Assembly (NCBI RefSeq): GCF_000306965.1
Contig: NZ_JH976434.1
Location: 698,243 to 762,242, forward strand
DNA from: Amphibacillus jilinensis Y1
Lineage (GTDB): Bacteria > Bacillota > Bacilli > Bacillales > Amphibacillaceae
Direction: 5' to 3'
DNA length: 64,000 nucleotides
Shown here: positions 37,170-46,145 of the stretch, piece by piece
How positions within the stretch are numbered: the stretch's first letter is position 1
Layout of the letters: the number at the start of each line of letters is the position of its first letter
Notes under the pieces: generated by a model
Told to the model about the DNA's origin: nothing
The model's input: only the letters and a program-made list of their open reading frames with translations
The model's database searches: none
Translations under genes and position numbers: made by a program

Positions 37170-39239
37170 ATGCTAGATAAAGCAAGACATGTATTAAAAA
37201 CCTATTACGGCTACGATCGATTTCGGCCTGGTCAAGAGGCATTGATTGACTCAGCATTAGCTGGTCACAATGCACTTGGCATTATGCCGACTGGTGGAGG
37301 GAAATCAGTGTGTTATCAAATACCAGGTATATTAATGTCTGGCACGGCTATTATCATTTCTCCGCTCATCTCTTTAATGAAAGATCAAGTCGATAGCCTC
37401 GAGACATTGGGGATGAAAGCAACTTTTATTAACAGTAGTTTATCACACCAAGACTACACTCAGCGGATGAGAAAAATACAGCAAGGAGCTTTTGACTTTG
37501 TATATGTTGCACCAGAACGTTTTGATAGTGATTCGTTTTTATATACCGTGAAACAAATAGAGGTTGCCTTTTTGGCATTTGATGAAGCCCATTGCATATC
37601 ACAGTGGGGGCACGACTTTCGCCCAAGCTACCGTTCGATCATTGGAACCATACAAACACTTCACCATATTCCATTTCGCTTGGCACTGACAGCAACCGCC
37701 ACACCAGAAGTGATTGATGACATTCAATCTCTGCTTAAAATCAATGATGCCAATGTTGTCAATACAGGTTTTGCCCGTGATAATCTTCATCTCCATCTTG
37801 TCAAAGGACAAGATAAGCAAAACTTTTTACTTAACTATCTTAATGACCATAAGCAAGATGCGGGTATTATTTATGCACCGACACGAAAACAAGTTGAATC
37901 GATTTATGCGTTATTAACGCAAAAAGGTTTTCGAGTTGCTTACTATCATGCCGGTTTATCAGAGGAAATGCGTCGTGATCAACAGAACACGTTTATTAAT
38001 GATGAGGTTGAGGTGATGGTGGCAACAAATGCTTTTGGCATGGGGATTGACAAGTCAAATGTGCGCTTTGTTATCCACTACAGTTTACCGATGAATATCG
38101 AAGCTTACTACCAAGAAGCTGGACGTGCCGGTAGAGACGGGGAACCGAGCGATTGCATTTTGCTATATTCCGGTCAAGATGCCCACTTACAAAAGTATTT
38201 AATTGAACAATCGGGTCTTGAAGACGACAAAAAAGCCCTTGAATATAAAAAGCTGCAAGCCATGATCAATTATTGTCACACAGACGATTGTTTACAAGCT
38301 TACATCCTTGATTATTTCAATGATAAACGACCAGACTACCAGTGCAATCACTGCTCGAATTGCACACATACTGGCGAGAAAATCGATCGCACACGTGATG
38401 CACAAATGGTATTCTCTTGTGTCATGCGCATGGAACAACGTTTTGGTGCTGGGTTAACAGCTAAAGTATTAAAAGGGTCTAAAGATCAAAAAGTAAAGCA
38501 ATTCGGTTTTGATCGCTTATCGACATACGGTTTAATGCAACACCGCACAGAGAAGGAAATTACCCAATTTATTCATTTCCTTGTTGCTGAATCCTTCTTA
38601 ACAACAGGCGACCAACGTTTTCCGATTTTACAATTAACTAAAAAAGCGGCAGCCGTTTTAAAGAATGAAGAAAAAGTATGGATGCGTGCTACAACGATTC
38701 AACAAACAGAAGCAATCGACTTTGATCAACAATTATTTGAACAATTACGTCATTTAAGAAAAGAACTTGCTGAGCAAGATCACGTCCCACCTTATGTGAT
38801 ATTCTCTGATGCGACCTTAAAGGAGATGTGTCGAGCACTTCCGCAAACCAAACATGACATGCTCGCTATTAAAGGGGTAGGTTTAAAGAAATTCGATCAA
38901 TATGGGGAAGCCTTTTTACAAATCATCACATTAAAAACAAGCGACCAGCCTAGTTATCTGATCAGCCACCAGTTATACCAAGAAGGCGATACTATCGAGC
39001 AAATTGCTAAAAAACGTGGCATTCAAGAACAAACCATCGCTAGTCATCTATTTCAAGCCCATCAAGAAGGCCATCCACTTACCTGGTCAGACTTCTTTAA
39101 CGAAGAAGTGGAGGAAGCTGTGTTAGAAGCTGCTCAGACCATAGATGAACCTAAATTAAAAATGATTAAAGACATGATTGATGACAACATCAATTATACG
39201 ATGATTAAAGCTGTTTTGTTAAAAAATCATGTCTCGTGA
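37170..39239 (+). CDS. recQ: ATP-dependent DNA helicase RecQ
   Basis: RecQ unwinds DNA 3' to 5' in recombinational repair. The 689-residue protein has all four parts of the family. The SF2 helicase core shows FRPGQEALI (motif 0), MPTGGGKSVCYQ (Walker A), DEAHCISQWGHDFRPSY (motif II and aromatic loop) and QEAGRAGRDG (motif VI). A zinc-binding region has four cysteines (CHTDDC, CNHCSNC). Then come a winged-helix RQC domain and an HRDC domain (about 525-600), and a C-terminal HTH_40-like segment with GDTIEQIAKKRGIQEQTI. AAGGTG precedes the ATG. Confidence 0.94.
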   Translation: MLDKARHVLKTYYGYDRFRPGQEALIDSALAGHNALGIMPTGGGKSVCYQIPGILMSGTAIIISPLISLMKDQVDSLETLGMKATFINSSLSHQDYTQRMRKIQQGAFDFVYVAPERFDSDSFLYTVKQIEVAFLAFDEAHCISQWGHDFRPSYRSIIGTIQTLHHIPFRLALTATATPEVIDDIQSLLKINDANVVNTGFARDNLHLHLVKGQDKQNFLLNYLNDHKQDAGIIYAPTRKQVESIYALLTQKGFRVAYYHAGLSEEMRRDQQNTFINDEVEVMVATNAFGMGIDKSNVRFVIHYSLPMNIEAYYQEAGRAGRDGEPSDCILLYSGQDAHLQKYLIEQSGLEDDKKALEYKKLQAMINYCHTDDCLQAYILDYFNDKRPDYQCNHCSNCTHTGEKIDRTRDAQMVFSCVMRMEQRFGAGLTAKVLKGSKDQKVKQFGFDRLSTYGLMQHRTEKEITQFIHFLVAESFLTTGDQRFPILQLTKKAAAVLKNEEKVWMRATTIQQTEAIDFDQQLFEQLRHLRKELAEQDHVPPYVIFSDATLKEMCRALPQTKHDMLAIKGVGLKKFDQYGEAFLQIITLKTSDQPSYLISHQLYQEGDTIEQIAKKRGIQEQTIASHLFQAHQEGHPLTWSDFFNEEVEEAVLEAAQTIDEPKLKMIKDMIDDNINYTMIKAVLLKNHVS

Positions 39240-39635
39240 CGCTTTGATTATGAAAATGCCTTATGAACATTAGAAAGTCCCCACTCTACCTTTAGATTAG
39301 TAACTGGCTAGGTTACGGTTAAGACATACGTCGTTCGAGGAAAAGAAATAAGATGATTAAACATTACGCCTTTCGCTTTCGATAAATGGGACCATCAACA
39401 AAAAGATAGTCGGCGTTTTTTTAAAGAAAAAGATAACCACACGCCAGAGCCAGATTGTTTTAACAGCTGGCTTTTTGGCTCGAGCGTACATGCACATAAA
39501 CGAATGACCGTGCGCCCATTCGTTTTTTAAAACATAACGATTGAAGGAAAGCAGACTCAAAACGTCCCAAGTAAATGAACGTCTTTGCCTCAATTTGCAG
39601 TAAATTCCTTTATGCATGAAGTTAATTTTAAATCA
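39240..39635. other. Non-coding stretch with two terminator-like hairpins
   Basis: No convincing gene. Two hairpins followed by T runs read on the plus strand: AGCCAG with GCTGGCTTTTT near 39450-39480, and ACGAATG with CATTCGTTTTTT near 39501-39530. A minus-strand frame of 86 codons here has unlikely composition. The stretch may be debris of a lost gene or element. Confidence 0.5.
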
Positions 39636-40403
39636 CTATGCTTGGCGCTGCTTCTTTAATTTAAATACGATAAAATCAGCACACCTAAAATCTTCTTCAA
39701 AGGAAGGATATTTTTTTAACATCTCTACCGATGGCTTCGGTTCCACTACTTTTTCTAAAATAAAGCCTGTTTTAATTAAAGTGTTTATATAACTTGTTAA
39801 CGTTCTGTGGAATAATATCATTTTTTCTTTATCACCTAAAGGTTGTTCATATGCCCCTTCATAAAAATAGTTATCGACGTTCCAATGCAGCTTCTTACCG
39901 TCTTTTGTTCTCTCCCAACCACTATTAGGAGTAACAAAGCAAGGGTGTAAAATGGAAAAAATAAAGCAACCGCCGTCTATTAATAACCGATACATTTCTT
40001 GAAATGCTTTTTCGTAATTCGCAAGGTCTTGAATAACCATGTTGGAAACTATTAAATCGAAAACCTCATTTTCTAAAAAATGCAATGCTTCGCAATTCCC
40101 CTGCCGATAATCAATTTTCAATTCTGTTGGCGTTCTTTCTTTAGCAATTTCCAGCATTCGTGGTGAATAATCTACAGCAGTTACTTTGGCCTCGGATTTA
40201 GCTAATAGTCTACTTAGATAGCCTTCTCCACACCCAGCATCTAGAATTTTCTTATGTCTTATTTCTCCCATAAGCGAAAATAAAGTCGGATTTAAAAAAA
40301 CTTCTTTATGACGGTCTCCTTGTTCAGTATGAGTTGCAGAATATGCATCTGCAAACCGATCCCATCTTTTTATCGCTTCTTCAGTACCGCTCGTTCGTTC
40401 CAT
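39636..40403 (-). CDS. Class I SAM-dependent methyltransferase
   Basis: The 255-residue protein has the Methyltransf_11/25 fold: KILDAGCGEGYLSRLLA is the SAM-binding loop, VTAVDYSPRMLEIA holds the acidic residue for the ribose, and DLIVSNMVIQDLANYEK and FSILHPCFV follow. The substrate is unknown; it resembles stand-alone small-molecule methyltransferases of Bacilli. AAGGGG precedes the ATG. The gene lies outside the conserved synteny block. Confidence 0.87.
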   Translation of the reverse strand: MERTSGTEEAIKRWDRFADAYSATHTEQGDRHKEVFLNPTLFSLMGEIRHKKILDAGCGEGYLSRLLAKSEAKVTAVDYSPRMLEIAKERTPTELKIDYRQGNCEALHFLENEVFDLIVSNMVIQDLANYEKAFQEMYRLLIDGGCFIFSILHPCFVTPNSGWERTKDGKKLHWNVDNYFYEGAYEQPLGDKEKMILFHRTLTSYINTLIKTGFILEKVVEPKPSVEMLKKYPSFEEDFRCADFIVFKLKKQRQA

Positions 40404-40575
40404 CTTTATACCCCTTTTTTCATTACTTTAGCTTCTATCTCATATCTTACTATTCTACTCGTGACACAGTAGCTTTTCCCACTATCACTTTCCATTAGCA
40501 AATAACATCATTATACAACCTTTTCCTTTTCTGCTTCTTTGATGTTTAAGTAAATATATTTACAAACCTTCAGAA

Positions 40576-41007
40576 TTACATGTGCCAACCCTCGACCCAC
40601 TGTTTTGGTAGCTCAAATCCTGACTGTTTAAGTGCCACAAAATACTGCCCTTGATGAATGCCCTCGTGCTGTATTGCTGTACTGAATAATTCCATTATAG
40701 TTAGATACTCCGTTCCCATTTTTATCGATTTAAATTTTGTCTGTTTGAATGCAATTACTAATTCCTCCATACTACGTTCTAACTCATGAATCAAACTATC
40801 CTCTTCTGATGCCAATTCACCTGGAAAACAAACACACCCCGTTTTCAGACCATCACAATAAACATCTCTTACCCGAACCATGTGTCTAAAAAGCTTTCTC
40901 AATGTACCCAATTCTGGTATTAATTGAGCATCCCAATTACTTTCTGGAATTTCTTTGGCTAAAGAGTTAGTCATTTTTGCAGCATATATAAACCCATTTT
41001 TATCCAA
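40576..41007 (-). CDS. DinB family metal-binding protein
   Basis: The 143-residue four-helix-bundle protein carries the DinB-type metal triad: H42 in LRKLFRHMVRVRD and H114 and H118 in AIQHEGIHQGQYF. Relatives include bacillithiol-dependent transferases and damage-induced proteins; the activity here is unknown. The first helix is short. The ribosome site before the ATG is weak (AAGGGG at some distance). Confidence 0.83.
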   Translation of the reverse strand: MDKNGFIYAAKMTNSLAKEIPESNWDAQLIPELGTLRKLFRHMVRVRDVYCDGLKTGCVCFPGELASEEDSLIHELERSMEELVIAFKQTKFKSIKMGTEYLTIMELFSTAIQHEGIHQGQYFVALKQSGFELPKQWVEGWHM

Positions 41008-41373
41008 ATTATCCCCTTCTTTATCCTTTATTTTTATAATAACACAAAATTAAATGACAAACCTGAACATTTTACTAAGGCATTAGCTCGATGACTCCTA
41101 CAGGTAGAGACCGAGCTAGGAAAAATTCAGAGACAATGAATAAGGGGGATAAAATGAATAGCAGTTATTCAAAGCTCGTAAATCATTTAAAGTACATATA
41201 GCTCGTGACATAATGACTGATCAATGGACGTGTTAGTGAAACATAGTTAAAGCGAACTGTTTTATCACATCAGCTGTTATCACTCTTTACTTACGGTATG
41301 TAAGAAATACGCATGTTTTGGTAATACTGGACAGTAATTATTCGATTATTCCATTTAAGAAAGGTGCTTTTTC
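41008..41373. other. Intergenic region upstream of the activase gene
   Basis: No established gene. A 15-codon frame at 41154-41201 (MNSSYSKLVNHLKYI) has a good AAGGGGGAT ribosome site but no other support. GAGCTAG-type inverted motifs (TAGCTCGATG and CCGAGCTAGG) lie near 41085-41120. Confidence 0.45.
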
Positions 41374-44300
41374 ATGAATCAACAACGACCTTTATTAGTA
41401 GGCATCGATATTGGATCGACAACGATTAAAATCGTTGTTCTTGATCAAGACCAGCATTTACTGTATAAAACCTATCAGCGGCACTATTCAGATATAAAAT
41501 TAGCCGTCTATCGATTATTCCAAGAATTGATCGATACATTTGACGACCAGCCTATTAAGTTGAAAATAGCTGGTTCAGGTGGGATTGGTTTAGCCGACAC
41601 CCTTAATATAACGTTTATTCAAGAAGTGATCGCTTGTTCTAAAGCCGTTGAGACACTTATACCTGAAACCGAGATTGCGATTGAATTAGGTGGAGAAGAT
41701 GCAAAAATAACGTTTTTTGATTATAACCTAGATCAACGCATGAATGGGACATGTGCAGGTGGGACCGGTGCCTTTATCGATCAGATGGCAAGTCTATTAA
41801 ACACCGATGTTAACGGTTTAAATGAACTTGCTAAAACACATAAAAAGATCTATCCAATCGCCTCACGTTGTGGTGTATTTGCTAAAACCGATATCCAACC
41901 GTTAATTAATGACGGGGTAGCAAAAGAAGATATTGCGGCATCAATCTTTCAAGCGGTTGTTAACCAAACCATTACCGGGCTTGCTGCCGGACGCAAACTG
42001 CAAGGGAAAATCGCTTTTTTAGGTGGTCCGCTTTGTTTTATGAGTGAATTACGGCAACGCTTTATTGAAACACTTGAGCTCAAAAACGATGACGTGATTT
42101 TCCCAAGTGATTCGCAATACTTTGTCGCTATCGGTGCAGCACTTGATGCAACGTCTTGTCAGTCGACTGATTTCATTACTCTAAAACAAGCACTTGAGAC
42201 GGAGCAAGCAAAACAGCTGACACCATTACAGACATTAGATCCTTTGTTTGAAAATGAAGAAGCGTTGCAACAATTTAGAGAACGCCACCAAAAAGCAACT
42301 GTATCCGAAAGTGATTTGGATCAATATCAAGGGGTTTGCTTTTTAGGAATCGATGCGGGTTCAACGACGACAAAAGCCATCCTTATCGATAAAGATGGTG
42401 ATGTGTTGTGGAAATTTTATGGTTCCAACGAAGGCGATCCGTTACAAAAAACAATGGCTATTCTAAAGCAACTTTACCAAGCGATGCCTGCAAATACATA
42501 CATTGGTCGTACTGTCGTAACCGGCTATGGTGAAGCGTTAATCAAAAACGCCTTACACGTTGACCAAGGTGAGGTAGAAACCGTATGCCACTATAAAGCA
42601 GCCAATCGCTTTCAACCTGGCGTTGATTTCATTTTAGACATTGGTGGTCAAGATATGAAGGCGATGACGATTAAAAACGGAACATTAGCATCGATTCAAT
42701 TAAATGAAGCCTGTTCTTCGGGTTGTGGATCCTTTATTGAAACCTTTGCGCAAACGTTAAAGCATGATGTAAAAGCCTTTGCTCAGAAAGCCTTACTGGC
42801 TGATCATCCCGTTGATTTAGGATCTCGCTGCACCGTATTTATGAATTCTAAAGTAAAACAAACCCAAAAAGAAGGCGCGACTGTTGAGAATATCTCAGCA
42901 GGTCTTGCGATATCTGTCATTAAAAATGCGCTTCATAAAGTGATAAAGGTACGAAATCCACAAGAACTAGGAGCAAAAATTGTCTGCCAGGGTGGGACGT
43001 TTAACAATGAGGCGGTGTTACGCGCTTTTGAGATCATGACCAAACGAGAAGTCATTCGCCCCAACCTCGCTGGATTAATGGGGGCATATGGCGCTGGATT
43101 GATCGCCAAGGAGAACTATAAAGACGGGCAAACGTCCAAAGTGTTAACGATAGATGCAATTGACACGTTTTCGACTAAAAAGAAATTCGCGCAATGTCGA
43201 CTTTGTGAGAACAACTGTGCACTTACGATTATCTTTTTCCCTGACGGTAGGCGTTTCGTTACCGGCAACCGTTGTGAAAAAGGGGCAAAAGCCCAATATA
43301 ATCAAAAGCAAGCAACCGAAACACCTATTAATTTAATCGATTATAAATTGAAACGTTTATTCGGCTACACACCGTTAGATAAACCAGATGCCCCTAGAGG
43401 TACGATCGGGATTCCAAGGGTTTTAAATCTCTATGATCATTACCCATTATGGTTTACGTTTTTTACTAAGCTAGGCTTTCAGGTCCGTTTATCTCCGCCA
43501 TCAACGAAAAAAATCTATCATAGCGGTATCGATACCATTCCAGATGATTCGGTCTGCTTTCCAGCAAAAATGGTGCATGGTCATATTCAGTATTTAATTG
43601 ATCATAAAGTCGATATGATTTTCTATCCTGCGATAAATTTAGAAATGCCTGAACAAGAAACAGCAGATAATTCTTATAATTGTCCAGTTGTTACCTCTTA
43701 TCCAACAGTGATTAAAAACAATAGCGATCCGATCATGGCTAATCGTGTTGACTTTCGTGCCCCGCATTTAAATTTGAGCAAGCCAACGCATGTGATCGAT
43801 ACGCTTTATTTGTCACTTAAAGATAAGGGGCTAACAAAAAAAGAGGTTAAATTAGCTTATCAAGCAGGGCAAGAGGAATTAAATAAATACCGACATGACT
43901 TACAAAAACAAGGTGAACAAGCACTGATCACGGTTCAATCACGTCAAGAACAGGCGATCGTGCTGGCTGGTCGCCCTTATCATGCCGATCCTAAAATCAA
44001 TCATAGTATCGCCAACATGATGACACAAGAAGGATTTCATGTCTTAACAGAAGATAGCATCTGCCACCTTGAAGAAGTGAAAGGCTTGCGAGTTGTCAAC
44101 CAATGGACCTATTATGCCCGGCTTTTTGCTGCAGCAAAGGTTGTCTGTAAATTCCCAACACTAGAAATGGTTCAATTAAATTCATTTGGGTGTGGGATTG
44201 ATGCGATCACCACCGATCAAGTACAAGAAATTCTTGAACAAGATAGCAAGATTAACACCGTTTTGAAAATTGATGAAGGATCCAATTTAGGGGCAGCCCG

Positions 44301-45630
44301 AATTCGAATTCGCTCATTGAAAGCAGCGATGCATGAGCGACGTGATTCGACAACATCTATTGAGAGGGATCAAGCACTACCAAGCAAGGTTACGTTCACA
44401 AAAAGCATGAAGAAAAATCATACATTATTACTCCCTTTATTAAGCCCGATTCATCAAGAAGGTCTATTTGACGAAGCATTACGGGCTTCAGGATATCATG
44501 TTGTTCAATTAACGGAAGATACGGGAAGAGCAGGTATTGAAGAGGGACTAAAATATGTTCATAATGATGCTTGTTATCCCGCAATCATTACGATTGGTCA
44601 ATTAGTTAAAGCATTAAAAAGCGGAGCCTATGATGTTGATCATACTTCAGTGATGATGACACAATCCGGTGGTGGCTGCCGAGCAACAAACTATATCCCT
44701 TTATTAAGAAAGGCATTGACCGATGCAGGGTTTCCACAAGTTCCGGTCGTTTCCCTTTCGTTTGGCAATAAAGGAACAGAGAAAAATCAAGGATTTAAGT
44801 TAACGTTACCGTTAATCAAACGTGTATTTTTAGCCGTGTTATATGGGGATTTACTACAAAAATTAGTGAATCGGACACGACCATACGAAATTGAGCACGG
44901 CAGTGTCAATAGACTATATGACAAATGGTCAGCAAAAGCAAAGGTAACCGTTCAACGTGGACATTTAGCGAGTTTTACTAAACAAGTCCAAGACATCATT
45001 ACAGATTTCGATACCCTTTCAATCTCAAATCAACGTAAACCTATTGTCGGCCTTACTGGTGAAATATTAGTTAAGCATTCAACCGTCGCCAATCACGATC
45101 TTGTTTGCTCACTTGAAGCAGAAGGCGTTGAAGCCGTTCTTCCTGATTTGTTGGGATTTATGAACTATAACTTACTAACGATGAAATGGAAAGCTGAACA
45201 TCTTGGCTTTAATGGATCTAATAAATATACAGCTCAGTTTGCGCTCAAGCTCATCGAACGATTGACCAAGCCAATTAATCAAGCGTTACAACAGTCCCAA
45301 CGATTCACGCCATTTCATTCAATTGAAGAAATAGCTAGAGACGTTGAGGGAATAATTTCTTTGGGCAATCATACCGGTGAGGGATGGTATATGACAGGTG
45401 AAATTGTTCAATTTCTCAAAGCTGGCATTAATAATGTTATCATTATGCAACCGTTTGGCTGCCTACCTAATCACATCGTCGGTCGTGGCATGATGAAAGC
45501 AATCCGATCACACTATCCGAAAGCAAACATGACAGCTATTGATTATGACCCTGGGATCTCGACCGTTAATCAGCTCAACCGGATTCGCTTAATGCTGGCT
45601 TCTGCATTTAAGTCCCATTCAGATAATTAA
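41374..45630 (+). CDS. 2-hydroxyacyl-CoA dehydratase activase-like fusion protein
   Basis: The 1418-residue protein fuses two ASKHA ATPase domains to a dehydratase-like half. Domain 1 (about 8-255) has GIDIGSTTIK, GGEDAK and NGTCAGGTGAFID. Domain 2 (about 325-590) has GIDAGSTTTKA, DIGGQDMKA and CSSGCGSFIE; Cys in these positions binds the bridging [4Fe-4S] cluster in HgdC-type activases. A cysteine motif (CRLCENNC then GNRCEKG) follows, then a DUF2229 region and an HgdB-like C-terminal part with cysteines in DDSVCFPAK, NDACYPA and QPFGCLPNH. Such proteins occur mainly in anaerobic Firmicutes; the reaction is not established. AAGGTG precedes the ATG. Confidence 0.88.
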   Translation: MNQQRPLLVGIDIGSTTIKIVVLDQDQHLLYKTYQRHYSDIKLAVYRLFQELIDTFDDQPIKLKIAGSGGIGLADTLNITFIQEVIACSKAVETLIPETEIAIELGGEDAKITFFDYNLDQRMNGTCAGGTGAFIDQMASLLNTDVNGLNELAKTHKKIYPIASRCGVFAKTDIQPLINDGVAKEDIAASIFQAVVNQTITGLAAGRKLQGKIAFLGGPLCFMSELRQRFIETLELKNDDVIFPSDSQYFVAIGAALDATSCQSTDFITLKQALETEQAKQLTPLQTLDPLFENEEALQQFRERHQKATVSESDLDQYQGVCFLGIDAGSTTTKAILIDKDGDVLWKFYGSNEGDPLQKTMAILKQLYQAMPANTYIGRTVVTGYGEALIKNALHVDQGEVETVCHYKAANRFQPGVDFILDIGGQDMKAMTIKNGTLASIQLNEACSSGCGSFIETFAQTLKHDVKAFAQKALLADHPVDLGSRCTVFMNSKVKQTQKEGATVENISAGLAISVIKNALHKVIKVRNPQELGAKIVCQGGTFNNEAVLRAFEIMTKREVIRPNLAGLMGAYGAGLIAKENYKDGQTSKVLTIDAIDTFSTKKKFAQCRLCENNCALTIIFFPDGRRFVTGNRCEKGAKAQYNQKQATETPINLIDYKLKRLFGYTPLDKPDAPRGTIGIPRVLNLYDHYPLWFTFFTKLGFQVRLSPPSTKKIYHSGIDTIPDDSVCFPAKMVHGHIQYLIDHKVDMIFYPAINLEMPEQETADNSYNCPVVTSYPTVIKNNSDPIMANRVDFRAPHLNLSKPTHVIDTLYLSLKDKGLTKKEVKLAYQAGQEELNKYRHDLQKQGEQALITVQSRQEQAIVLAGRPYHADPKINHSIANMMTQEGFHVLTEDSICHLEEVKGLRVVNQWTYYARLFAAAKVVCKFPTLEMVQLNSFGCGIDAITTDQVQEILEQDSKINTVLKIDEGSNLGAARIRIRSLKAAMHERRDSTTSIERDQALPSKVTFTKSMKKNHTLLLPLLSPIHQEGLFDEALRASGYHVVQLTEDTGRAGIEEGLKYVHNDACYPAIITIGQLVKALKSGAYDVDHTSVMMTQSGGGCRATNYIPLLRKALTDAGFPQVPVVSLSFGNKGTEKNQGFKLTLPLIKRVFLAVLYGDLLQKLVNRTRPYEIEHGSVNRLYDKWSAKAKVTVQRGHLASFTKQVQDIITDFDTLSISNQRKPIVGLTGEILVKHSTVANHDLVCSLEAEGVEAVLPDLLGFMNYNLLTMKWKAEHLGFNGSNKYTAQFALKLIERLTKPINQALQQSQRFTPFHSIEEIARDVEGIISLGNHTGEGWYMTGEIVQFLKAGINNVIIMQPFGCLPNHIVGRGMMKAIRSHYPKANMTAIDYDPGISTVNQLNRIRLMLASAFKSHSDN

Positions 45631-45737
45631 CGGGTGCACATATACCCGAAACAAGATCGATACCATTTTTATGGCCTGTTTTGATGCTGAAAATTATATT
45701 ACACATAGACATTTCTATCCTTTTAAACAAATGATAA

Positions 45738-45774
45738 AAAGCTTGTCAGGCATAGCTAACACCTGACAAGCTTT
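45738..45774 (+). terminator. Terminator after the activase gene
   Basis: A perfect 13-bp AAAGCTTGTCAGG/CCTGACAAGCTTT stem with an 11-base loop. The T run is short on the plus strand (TTT) and longer on the minus strand, so it may work both ways. Confidence 0.7.
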
Positions 45775-45775
45775 A

Positions 45776-45905
45776 ACACAGATAACCGTCCGTCAAACAC
45801 TGGGCTCAAGATAGAGAACAGAGATCAGCTATTTAGGTGAGCACTAACGGACGCTCATGTCATGATTCACTTAACGAACCATCAGTCGGAGAGGAAGAGC
45901 GCTTG
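45776..45905 (-). repeat. Dispersed two-hairpin intergenic repeat, copy 10
   Basis: Minus-strand order: CCGACTGATGGTTCGTTAAG, TGAATCATGACATGAGCGTCC, GTTAGTGCTCACCTAAATAG, TGTTCTCTATCTTGAGCCC, GACGGACGGTTATCTGTG. It follows the terminator directly. Confidence 0.8.
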
Positions 45906-45932
45906 GTTTGCGTTGGTAGGATGATTAATTAT

Positions 45933-46103
45933 CTACTTGTATGACCCGCTGTTCTTTATCAACCTAAGAATAGCCATCAATAATATAATAAGAAAGATCA
46001 ATCCATTATATATAATTGAATTTAAGTTAAAAACTTCTCGTAAAATAGTCACAACAATAAATAAGAATAATATTGGTATTAAATTAACCATCATTTTTTT
46101 CAT
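45933..46103 (-). CDS. Small two-helix membrane protein
   Basis: A 56-residue frame begins MKKMMVNLIPILFLFIVVTI and has a second hydrophobic stretch of similar length (LIFLIILLMAILRLI), ending in a short basic tail. AGGAG lies 6-7 bp before the ATG, and it starts 43 bp beyond the ampS stop on the same strand, so it may be co-transcribed with ampS. I do not recognise the family. The size is below the usual gene-calling cutoff. Confidence 0.6.
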   Translation of the reverse strand: MKKMMVNLIPILFLFIVVTILREVFNLNSIIYNGLIFLIILLMAILRLIKNSGSYK

Positions 46104-46145
46104 AGCAATCGCTCCTATTTCTTCCTCTATTTCGCTTTATTCGGT

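Noticed and set aside
39357-39617. An 86-codon minus-strand frame after recQ
   Set aside because: Composition is unlike a bacterial protein, no ribosome site is evident, and it spans two hairpins that read on the other strand.
41154-41201. A 15-codon peptide gene upstream of the activase gene
   Set aside because: The ribosome site is good, but the peptide is too short to judge and nothing else supports it; it is only mentioned in the intergenic entry.
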